Positions 55,260 to 64,000 of a stretch of 64,000 nucleotides of DNA are shown here, in pieces. Position numbers and translations under genes: made by a program. The notes below the pieces were generated by a model. That model was not told the DNA's origin. It saw only the letters and a list, made by a program, of their open reading frames with translations, and ran no database searches. Position 1 is the first letter of the stretch. Each line of letters starts with the position of its first letter. Source of the stretch: Papilionanthe hookeriana x Papilionanthe teres (taxonomy: Eukaryota > Streptophyta > Magnoliopsida > Asparagales > Orchidaceae); NCBI GenBank assembly GCA_022702705.1, contig CM040434.1, positions 54,796,953 to 54,860,952 of the forward strand, written 5' to 3'.

Positions 55260-56623
55260 TACCTTTGGATGATATGGACACACTAAACTATCTATTTAAA
55301 AGGTTTTTGATATATGAGAAAAGTATCTTTCTTCTTGCAATGAGAATGTGATGTGTGGATGATATGGACCAAATATCTATATTACTGTGCAAAATAGGAG
55401 CATAATTGTTTCTTTACCCTTAAAAGAGTACCCCCTCTTCTAAGCATGAAAAGAACATTGACATATCCTAAGTTTAGTCACTAAATCTAAGGCTAAGCTG
55501 GGAGGATACCGGCTCTCACTACGGAGCTCCCACTCACCCTTCACCTGAAGGCTAACCTTCGAGTTTATTTACTAATCTTAGAACCAATTTGGGGATCTCA
55601 GTCTGTCACCCTGAAACCTCCAAATTGAAGTCCATTAAAACACATTTCCTATTTATTTGCACTCAATTTTCATGAACTACGCAATTTATATGTGGAAATT
55701 GAATGAATTCTTCATTATTGTTGTAGGACATTAAATTCTTTCAGAATTAATGCTCAACAACATATTTTAACATTTCAATTGGCCAAATCGACAAGTAAAT
55801 TAAGTTCTAAATGAAAAACCATAACAATTTCTTCAATAAATTAAAAGCACATCAAATCCACATCAATCCATCATCACATCTCCATGCAAGAAGAAAGACA
55901 AGGGAGACTATTCAGAATTCATGAAGAAGATATGATAAAACATGGATTTTATATATAAAAGAAAATTCATACAAACCACAAAAGAAAATACAACTTATTT
56001 CTTTCTCTTCCTCAATGCAATTCCCTTGAAGTTCCTCTGAATCCTTTTCTCTCTTTTTTACAACACTTAATTGCCTATTTAGAATGGAAAGGAAGAAGCA
56101 ATCTCTCACTTTACTTCTTCTCCTTCACTCCTTAGAGAAGAATTCCTCTTAAATCCTCACTTCTACACACTCTTCTCCTAAACCCTAACACTTAACACAC
56201 ACCAAAGACCACCAAGAGAGAGCAAGAGAGACCACCAATTTCATCCAAAAATAGTTACTTATAAGTTAGAAAAGAAATCCCAAGAGTTTCCATAGGAATC
56301 CCTTCAAAAAGTCGCCAAAACTCTTCAAATTGGAATTCCACCTACTTTGGGCATCGGCGGCACTCTATCATGCCAATAAATTGTAGAGTTTTTTGGAAAA
56401 TGGCGCCGTCGACGCCCATTCTGATGCCGGTGGCGCCAGAACCTGTTTTTCTTCTTTTTGCTCCTTTTGCTCCGTATTCATTCCTTTTCACTTCTTTTCG
56501 CTTCAATCACCTAAAATCATCATACTTGCAACTAATCATGAAAAATACCTTTCTTTAAAGTGCAATATCACCAAAAATGGGTAAAACTATATAGCAAAAA
56601 CCGTATATATTTTTGGTGCATCA
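55260..56623 (-). repeat. 3' LTR of the minus-strand Athila-like element, truncated
   Basis: On the minus strand it begins TGATGCACCAAAAATATATA at 56,623, right after the polypurine tract. It shares blocks with the plus-strand LTR (33,795-35,520): GATACCGGCTCTCA-type sequence at 55,507 and ATTATGCTCCTATTTTGCAC near 55,400. The expected terminal part (the GGGTTCGATATC region) is not found; the sequence becomes unrelated near 55,260. A GC box is at 56,349-56,440. Confidence 0.7.
56349..56440 (-). repeat. GC-rich palindromic box in the minus-strand LTR
   Basis: GGCATCGGCGGCACTC at one side and TGGCGCCGTCGACGCCC with GGTGGCGCCAGAAC at the other; TGGCGCCA is itself palindromic. Same relative place in the LTR as the hairpin at 33,981-34,016. 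Confidence 0.6.
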
Positions 56624-56639
56624 AAATCTCCCAAACTTT
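56624..56639 (-). other. polypurine tract of the minus-strand Athila-like element
   Basis: Minus strand AAAGTTTGGGAGATTT directly before the LTR. Compare AAGTTTGGGGGATTT of the plus-strand element. Confidence 0.8.
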
Positions 56640-57926
56640 AACTATTACTTGTCCTCAAGTAATCCTTTTACTACATTAAATTATAACTATAGGCAATGTA
56701 CTTTTCAACTGTAGGACACTCTTTCATTCAAAAGAATATATTGGTCAGATTTTAGAAAGACATTTAGTAACTCAGGCCAACACTACAGGTATAAGAATAT
56801 TTAGCAATCAAGTCTAAGGGTTCTAGTCTTCTATTTATTTTAAGATAAACCATAATTTGTCACTTTGAGAGTGCCTTGAAAGACTGTGAAAAAGGAGTTC
56901 ATACAAACTTTATCAGAATGTAGGCCAATACTTTAAATATAAATTCAGAAATGAAATCAAGTTCTCCCTTTAAGGTGACTTAATTGAAGCTAATTTTTGA
57001 TTAGACATCTCCTCAAGCTTGTCCTCATAAATATTTTTCTTTCTTTTTCTTTTCTTTTTCTCTTTCTTTTCGGGATTTTTTTTCAATCCTTCTTTTCTTT
57101 TCTTTCTTTTTTCTTCTCTTTTTTTTAATGAGGATCACTATATCTAGATAGCCTTTAACATCACTCTCCTCTTTCTAAAGTTCAAACTTGAAACACCTCT
57201 GTACTTTATAATTATGTACAAGCTTTATTATTCATCATAAAATCACAATCTCTTCTTAACACACAATACTTTAAGTCCCTTAACATTTCAAAAATATAGT
57301 TTTCTTTTACTTTAAATAGTTAACTATAATCAAATCCTTTCATACCAAATATCTTAACCTTATAAAATTAATCTTTATTACTAAAAACTTTCATCCAATC
57401 CTTCCATAATATTCAACTGAAATAAAAAGTTTTAGTTACCTACAGTGAGGTTCAACTGCCAGAAGTTATGCTAATACTTTATGAAAATATAATAATTGAA
57501 AACAAATAAAAGTTAATATTTCTCTACCCTCCCCCAAATTAAATTTTTCAGTAAATTTGAAACAGTAGAGAGTAAAAGAAAACTAATCTACCTTTTTGTG
57601 TTGGGATCTTGAAATCTTCAACAGCTATCTGGTATTAGTCAAAATTTAAAACTAGCTGGCATGAAAAAATTTGTAACAGTGATATAAATATTTTAAACAT
57701 TTGCATGGGTAAAGAAAAATTAACTTTAAACATCTAAACATCCAATAAAACATTACAATAATAAACAAACTATCACAGTACTACACAGTCCAGCTAACAA
57801 CTTCAATGTTCAATACAACATAACAGTACACTAACAGGGTTACACATCACATGGAAAACAAATAACTACTACATCTCAGCAGTACAACACAACACAATAA
57901 GAACAACATAAATAGAAATAAATAAT
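56640..57926 (-). other. 3' UTR of the minus-strand Athila-like element
   Basis: AT-rich, non-coding, with a TTTCTTTTCTTTTC-type pyrimidine tract at 57,030-57,130. It corresponds to 4,162-5,542 plus 33,673-33,779 of the plus-strand copy. Confidence 0.75.
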
Positions 57927-59062
57927 CTACCAATCTCCGTCACCAGGATCATCAGCAGGGTCATCAGTAGGGTCATCAACAGGGTCAGGTCTATATGGTG
58001 TATAGATGGGGCAAGTAGAAAATATCACATCAGACTCCCCCCTCATAAATCTGACATGAGCATCATAATAGGTAATATCGAACTCAACTCTCCTCTGCAG
58101 ATAATCTTCATTGACATCACTCCTGTCCTCAAACACATTCATCCTACCATGGAGTCTATCCACACTAGCACTCTGTAATCCCAGTCGCTCCATAATATCA
58201 GATAAGGTAGGCGGATTAGAAGTGGATGGAACATCATAACTCGTAGTAGGAATATCAGTACTCATACGATCAACTCGGGCTCCCACATGAGACTCGTAAG
58301 TACGAATAATATTCTTTGTAATTAGTCTCAACGGTATAGCCACTTCTTCAGAACTACTGAACACCACTCCAGACTGAACACACAGGGCATGAACTAAAGC
58401 AGGATGCCCTAAACCACTAGTGGCCTCGCCCCTAGGAATAGTCTAAATGTTCTTGTAGATAATAGCTCCAATTTCAATCTTTTTCATCTTCTGAAATAGT
58501 TCAAAATTGCTCTATCCCTTGTAACTTCGCTGTGGTGATAAGATGGTTAAAGTCTTGCAGATATGAAATAATGCCAAAATTTTAATGCAACATTCAATGT
58601 GGAAGTGGGGAAGTTAATCAACTATTTTTGACTTACTTTCCATTCTCCTTGCCTATCCATCAGAAAAGAAATCACTTCTCTCATATTTTCCCCTTGAGTA
58701 TCAAAGTTTTCATATTCAGAAACAAATGGTTCCTGAGTCTGATAGAAAGCATTGATACGCTGAGAAGTAAACTCAATCATTTTTCCTCTAACTAGCACAT
58801 ACTCAGTCTCAGTCTAGGGTATATTAGCATAAAAATCTCTAACAACTCCCATAACAGCATTCGCAGTAAAATAACAAAATCGTTCCCAGTTCTGTTCTGC
58901 AATTAACTGTTCTACAAATCCACCAGGACTATCAAAAGCTCGATCCTGCATACACTTCCTATTGTAAAGGTAAGAGTTAAAGAGAAATTGTGCTTTAATA
59001 TTAAAGAATTTTTCTTCATCAAAATCCAATTTCCTCTTCCCTTTACTCATCCTTGGAGCCAT
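57927..59062 (-). pseudogene. env-like module 2 of the minus-strand Athila-like element
   Basis: Starts at ATG 59,062 (MAPRMSKGKRKLDFDEEKFF), a basic N-terminus like that of 3014-4161. Family blocks follow: NWERFCYFTANAVMGVVRDF, FYANIP, then TAG at 58,814-58,816; INAFYQTQEPF, VISFLMDRQGEWKV, a stop, FWHYFISARL, a stop, and SEVTRDRAILNYF. A frameshift near 58,490 leads to GLGHPALVHALCVQSG and the last ORF (58,367-57,927), which has a coiled-coil-like region (SVDRLHGRMNVFEDRSDVNE), IYTPYRPD and an Asp-rich repeat tail (DDPTDDPADDP). It matches module 2 of the plus element in order and length. Not functional. Confidence 0.85.
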
Positions 59063-59927
59063 GTGAATTTTTAAAATTTGCAAGAAAGTTCCAATAAATC
59101 TCAAATTCACAATGTAAGAAACTCCAAATACTATACTAAATAAGTAAGAGCAAATTTCATCATGGAAATCTCAAAATCTCTTTAAAACTCCAAAAATTCC
59201 AACCTAAGCAATGTGAGAGATTTCCATGGTGAAAATAAAAAATTTTTAACTTAAAGTGAAGCTCTTATCAAGAGAAGTGTAGATCCGGCCTCGAAAATCT
59301 TTGAAATCAAGTCAAATATGAGATCTAGCAAGCCCTATGTCTTCAAAAATGCAAAAATGGAGGATGAAGACGAAAGTAATGAAAAAATCTGTGGGTCCCA
59401 GGGTAAAAGTCGAGAAATCAAGGTTTTTCGGCCTTTTACTATATTCGGGTGCCGGTGACACTCGATAGGGCGCTGGCGGCGCTCTATTTAAGAAAATATA
59501 CCAAACTCTTTAGATTTAGGCGCCCGCAGCGCCAGTCCAAAATTTTTCTGGGTCTGAAATTTGTTTTGTAATTTTGATCGTTTTGACTTCCACAATGATG
59601 TTTAACACTTCAATAAGCATCTACTCCATCTCACAAGCAATAATTAACACAATTCTTTACACAAACAATACACAACAAACTTATATATATAAAATCCAAG
59701 TTACAACATAATCACCAAATATGTTCCTTCAAACTAATCAAACAACTCTTAGATGTTTAATGCTGCAAGTACTCTACGATAGACAAACACTAAAATCTAA
59801 GCACACAATGAAAGTAAGCATATCCAAATCCAAATTCAAATTACAAAGCAAAGTAAATACTACACACACCAAGCATAATTAAGCAAAGGAGGTTAAACAC
59901 ACAACAAACATAAGTAGAATCCATTAA
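59063..59927 (-). other. leader between the env-like modules, minus element
   Basis: Non-coding. Contains a GC box at 59,447-59,536 and, nearer to module 2, the leader phrase TTTTCACCATGGAAATCTC, also seen at 2,837 of the plus copy. Confidence 0.65.
59447..59536 (-). repeat. GC-rich palindromic box before env-like module 2, minus element
   Basis: Plus-strand text GGTGCCGGTGACACTCGATA, GGGCGCTGGCGGCGCTC and TAGGCGCCCGCAGCGCCAG; GGCGCT and AGCGCC motifs can pair across about 50 bases. Confidence 0.65.
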
Positions 59928-61127
59928 TTAATCCACATCGGTTTCAGAACTGTCCTCTCCTCTAATGTCTCCAATTGATTGCTGATGCACGAACAAATTA
60001 TAGAATGGATGAAATGGAAATTTTTCAGATGAATCCTCAGCAATCATCGCGTTCTTCTTCATCAGATTGATCGAGCCCATATCAATTCAACCAGTGTGAT
60101 TGAATTGTTCCTTCATTCTTCAATCTATATGATCGAATAAATCAGAAATGTTATTGATTGCACTCGTAACGTTTTGTTCCTCTTTCTCCAACTTTTTGAT
60201 CCTCTTCAATATCATTCTGGAACCTTCAGGAATATACGGTTGAATCCGTTGTGAAGTCTGTGTTGGTTGATCAGCAAGCAAATTCATGTCATCTTCATCT
60301 CCCACTGTTTCGTAGTCATAGGGATTAGTTGGATTGATAGGCCTCCATGGAAGAAGAACCTTCTCCCAACTTTCATATGGAACTTTTGATTGCCTACATA
60401 ACAAAAATATGGTGGACTGGTGTCTAAGCCCATATTTAGATCCATGAACAATTAATCCCAAAACTGATTTCACAATTATATTACCAATGTCAATCAGCCT
60501 CCCAGTTTGAATACAGAAATTCAAAATGGCACTTTCCTTGGTTACCTTTCTAATCTTCAATGTTGGAAATAACTTTGTCGAAATAAAGTAGTGCCACTGC
60601 TTTGACACTGGATTTAGAGATGCAGATGGGAAACTAATGTATCCATTCTCTCTAATTTCCCAATCCTCATTCTCATCCGTCAAATATCGATACACATCAT
60701 TCATATTATCACTCGTGGCATTGAAATTAGAATAATGACAAATAAGTACATTTTCGATCATAAAGAGATTGTTAATTCTTGCAGGAGTGAATTGCACAAA
60801 CATACATCACACAAATATGAACCCTTGGTTGAACCCGTGAAGGTTTGCATAGAATTCTTTCACGACAGGAACAACTACGGCAGCGATAGTGTAGCAAAGC
60901 ACTTCCCAACGTCTCTCCTTAATTATCTCTTCAATTCTAGTAGTAGGATTATCCATACCTTAATTTATGAAGCCCCTTTCCTTGATAATCCTCCTCTTCA
61001 TCATCACTTTGTTGAACAATCGTTGCACCTCGAAACTTATGAACTTCTTTCGGTTGAAAATGCGAGATCGAGGGGTTTCAATGGAGTAGGAATCCATGGG
61101 ATGCGAATTAGGAATGATAGTTTTCAT
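59928..61127 (-). pseudogene. env-like module 1 of the minus-strand Athila-like element (one frame, in-frame stops only)
   Basis: From ATG 61,127 to TAA 59,928-59,930 is exactly 400 codons in one frame with no frameshift, interrupted only by four stops (one TAA, three TGA, near 60,960, 60,810, 60,120 and 60,085). Each could come from CAA or CGA by one C-to-T change. Blocks: MKTIIPNSHPMDS, RKKFISFEVQRLFN, IEEIIKERRWEVLCYTI, VVVPVVKEFYANL, FTPARINNLFMIE, KQWHYFISTKLFPTL, TKESAILNFC, VLLPWRPINP, a coiled-coil-like RIKKLEKEEQNVTSAINN and the tail FHPFYNLFVHQ. It is paralogous to 57,927-59,062, not a piece of it, since both have N-terminus, core and tail. The plus element keeps only its ends (1,793-2,197). 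Function unknown. Confidence 0.85.
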
Positions 61128-61531
61128 TTTTCTAGAGTTATTAAGTCTAAAATGGAGTTTAGGGAGTTATAAGGACGAACATCCCGCTCAATACTGCCAT
61201 AACTTGCATTTTGAAACTTTAAAAACTGTCAACAGGTTTTGGGCGCCGGCGACACTCAAACCTGTAAGTTCAGTATTACATCTGTGATAGGGCACCGGCA
61301 GTGCCAGTGGTAAAAAATTCTCACCGAACTTCGTTTGGCCCAAAATATTCCAATATCTCAATTCGATCCACTATTTATCAAATTTTAAAGTATTTATGAG
61401 TAATTAGGATTCAAAAACAACTATCTAAAAGGCACAACTACATCGAAGAAACCAACACACCACAAAGATACATATGGGTTGCCTCCCATAAAGCACTTGG
61501 TTTAACGTCGTCAGCACGACAAACCATTCAG
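61128..61531 (-). other. integrase-to-env spacer, minus element
   Basis: Non-coding; carries the post-integrase phrase (ATGGGTTGCCTCCCATAAAG at 61,471) shared with the plus element at 1,354-1,375, and a GC box at 61,240-61,310. Confidence 0.7.
61240..61310 (-). repeat. GC-rich palindromic box before env-like module 1, minus element
   Basis: GGGCGCCGGCGACACTC and, about 40 bases on, GATAGGGCACCGGCAGTGCC; the first half is close to the box at 59,447 (GGTGCCGGTGACACTCGATA). Confidence 0.65.
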
Positions 61532-62760
61532 TTAATCGAGATGACTCAGTATTAAAACCTCTTTTAAGTCATGTTGAAACCCGTCAAAGTAAGGCTTTAA
61601 TTGATGTCCATTAACCTTAAAAATCTTTCCAGTATCAGGATTTTTAATATCAACAGCTTCAAAAGAATGAACTTTTACAACTGTAAAAGGTCTTAACCAC
61701 CTAGACTGGAGTTTTCCAAGAAATAACTTCAATCTTGTGTTGTATAACAAAACTTTTTTTTTCCAAATTTCAAGTTCTTTTTCAATATCTTCCGATCATA
61801 CCACAATTTCATTTTCTCTTTATAAATCCTATCATTGTGATAAGATTCATTTCTAATCTCTTCTAATTCATTCAATTGTATAAATCTTTTCTCTCAAGCA
61901 TTTTTCAAATTAAAATTCAACTCTTTTATCGCCCAATATGCTTTATGCTCTAATTCAACCGATAAATGACAAGTCTTACCAAACACTAGTGTATAAGAAG
62001 ACATTCCAATAAGGGTTTTAAAAGCAGTCCTATAAGTCCCTAAAACAGTATCTAATCTAGCAGACCAATCTAATTTATGATTATCCACAGTTTTCTCCAA
62101 AATTCTTTTAATTTCACGATTAGAGACTTATGCTAAACCACTAGTCTGTGGATGATAAGCAGTAGAGATTCTATGAATAATGTTATATTTCTCAATTAAT
62201 CTCTTAATTCAATTATTTCTGAAATGGGATCCACTATCAGTTATGATCAGTCTCAGCATTCTATATTTTGTAAATATATTTATCTTTAAAATTTTTGAAA
62301 CACTTCGAGCATCACATTTAGGTAAAGAAATAGCTTCAATCCTTTTCGAGACATAATCAACAACAATCAATATATATAAATTTCTAAATGAAGGAGTAAA
62401 TGGTCCCATAAAATCTAATTCCCATACATAAAAAATTTCAACTTCCAAACTATATTTTAGAGGCATCTCATTTCTTCTAGAGATATTACCTACTCTCTGA
62501 CATCGATCACATGATTTAATATATCTGTAAACATCTCTAAAAAGAGTAGGCCAATAAAATCTCGATTGTAAAATCTTAAAAGCAGATTCAGAATCATGAC
62601 ATCGTTGAATAATCAAATTTGTTTCTTCTTGTGGCACCATTTCCTAATAATCAGATCCTTAAACTGTTTATATAGATATGGCTCATCCCAAAAAAAATCT
62701 TGCATCATATTTAAACTTCTTTTGTTGTTGCCTTGTTAAATTAGGTGGTACAATATCACT
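61532..62760 (-). pseudogene. integrase of the minus-strand Athila-like element
   Basis: The ORF 62,640-62,209 contains the end of the zinc finger (SRFYWPTLFRDVYRYIKSCD, CDRCQRVGNISRRNEMP) and the core with WELDFMGPF (first Asp) and LIITDSGSHF (second Asp). In the next frame, near 62,160-62,110, the Glu block reads GLA-stop-VSNREIK: a TAA (62,128-62,130) sits exactly where the catalytic Glu codon is expected. The ORF 62,100-61,894 continues with [20 protein letters not shown]. The C-terminal ORF 61,750-61,532 has WLRPFTVVKVHS (GPF-type) and KVNGHQLKPYF. Domain order matches the plus-strand copy at 1-1,274. Dead. Confidence 0.9.
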
Positions 62761-63420
62761 TACAATATAATTCACAATATCAACATACCAAGGCAAATTG
62801 GCTCCCATAATAGTTTAAAGTTGCTCATCAGGGAAAATTTCTGTAATTTCATTTTCAAATTCAGATAATTTATCATATTCTAATCTTGACAGATGATTAG
62901 CTATTTGATTATCAGCTCTCTTCCTATCAATTATCATAAAATCAAATTCTTACAGAAGAAGTATCCATCTAATTAGTCTAGGTTTTGCATCCTTCTTTTG
63001 CATTAAATATTTGATAGTCGAATGGTCTGTATGCACAATACTTTTAGCTCCAATTAAATAAGGTCTAAACTTTTCAAAAGCAATTACTATAGCTAATAGG
63101 TATAATTAATTTGAGCCTCATTAAGAGTTTTACTAGAATAGTAAATGACTTTGAAACTTTATTATGTCTTTGTCCCAATGCTACTACGATCGCATAATCG
63201 CTTGCATCACACATAAGTTCAAATGGTTTCTCTCAATCAGGTGAAATAATTATAGGTGTAGTGATTAATTTTCTTTCAATAATTTGAAAGCACTCAAGCA
63301 TTCATCATTAAAATCAAATTTTCTATCATTTTCTAAAAGTCAGCACAAAGGTTTAGTAATTTTAGAAAAATATTTAATATATCACTAGTAAAATCCAACG
63401 TGTCTTAAGAAACTCCTCAC
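62761..63420 (-). pseudogene. RNase H region of the minus-strand Athila-like element, heavily decayed
   Basis: Lies between RT and integrase. Short pieces remain readable, such as ITKPLCRLLENDRKFDF and SAFKLLK just after RT. Many stops and frameshifts; no complete active-site set can be followed. Confidence 0.65.
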
Positions 63421-64000
63421 CTATCTCACAGTAGTGGGTGGCGGCAATCTTTCAATCACTCTAATTTTAGCAGGATCGACTTCCATATCATGTTCATAAA
63501 TTTTATGCCCAAGCACAATTCCTCCTGCAACCATAAATTGACATTTCTCCCAATTCATAACTAGATTTTTTTTCTCACAGAGCTCCAAAAATTTTACTAA
63601 GTTTACCAGGAAAATTTCAAATGAATTCCCAAATACAGAGAAATCATTCATAAAAACTTCTATTCCATTATCTATCATACTACTGAAGATAGACATCATA
63701 TGTCTCTGAAATGTAGCAGGTGCATTATACAGTCCAAAAGGCATTCTTCGAAAAGCAAAGGTTCCGTAAGGGCTATTAAATGTTATTTTTTCTTGATCCT
63801 CAGGAGTAATAGGTATTTGATGGTAACCAGTATATCCATCCAGAAAGCAGTAGTACTTGTGTCCAACAAGTCTATCTAGCATTTGATCAAGAAAAGGAAG
63901 AGGAAGGTGATCTTTTCTGGAGGCGGCATTTAATTTCCTATAGTCAAAATAAATTCGCCATCCATTAATTTGTCTTGTGGGTATATGTTGACCTCATTTT
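63421..64000 (-). pseudogene. reverse transcriptase of the minus-strand Athila-like element, cut by the window edge
   Basis: Open across the whole stretch. From the window edge the minus strand reads PTRQINGWRIYFDYRKLNAA, then FLDGYTGYHQIPITPEDQEK (first catalytic Asp), TFAFRRMPFGLYNAPATFQR, and FMNDFSVFG where family members have FMDDFSVFG. The first Asp of the YxDD-type catalytic pair is thus Asn, which should abolish polymerisation. KCQFMVAGGIVLGHKI and RVIERLPPPTTVR close the domain. The N-terminal fingers, protease and gag lie to the right of the window. Confidence 0.92.

Overview
This is nuclear DNA of a flowering plant, probably a eudicot; the species cannot be read from the sequence. 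The evidence is one intron-containing plant gene (a U-box/armadillo E3 ligase on the minus strand) in a sea of Athila-like and Tat/Ogre-like Ty3 retrotransposons, a PIF/Harbinger transposon, an RTE-type LINE tail, MITEs and AT-rich minisatellites. There are no operons, prophages or CRISPR arrays. All coordinates and reading frames below were worked out by eye.

Left half (1-35,520): a decayed Athila-like element on the plus strand (integrase, two env-like modules, 3' UTR, polypurine tract, 3' LTR) is split by a nested, complete minus-strand Tat/Ogre-like giant of 28,130 bp (5,543-33,672). The giant has LTRs of about 7.5 kb, perfect 5-bp target duplications (CATTT), a PBS next to its 5' LTR, an extra ORF before gag, gag, protease, RT, RNase H, a second (archaeal-type) RNase H, integrase, and then an additional 3' ORF carrying an AlkB-type Fe(II)/2-oxoglutarate dioxygenase domain like the plant ALKBH9/ALKBH10 RNA demethylases. 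Two tandem-repeat arrays (about 83 bp and about 43 bp) lie between that ORF and the 3' LTR. All coding regions carry frameshifts or stops, so this copy is not autonomous.

Middle (35,520-48,800): a diverged tandem repeat, the 3' end of an RTE-type LINE, a PIF/Harbinger element with broken transposase and Myb/SANT-like genes, then a 2-3 kb tandem segmental duplication. One duplicate has expanded to seven copies of an about 185-bp repeat. The two duplicates carry different later insertions and so serve as empty-site references for each other.

Gene island (48,808-52,095, minus): a U-box ARM-repeat E3 ubiquitin ligase with four exons and 653 predicted residues, apparently intact. Members of one MITE family lie in its last intron and just past its stop codon. 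Upstream (53,085-54,345) are two further tandem-repeat arrays.

Right end (about 55,260-64,000): a second Athila-like element on the minus strand, running off the window: RT, RNase H, integrase, two env-like ORFs in tandem, 3' UTR, polypurine tract and truncated 3' LTR. Comparing the two Athila-like copies shows that the doubled env-like module, and a GC-rich palindromic box in front of each module and inside the LTR, are shared features of the family. The strongest candidates for new biology are the AlkB-bearing ORF of the giant element and the two-module env-like layout of the Athila-like family.
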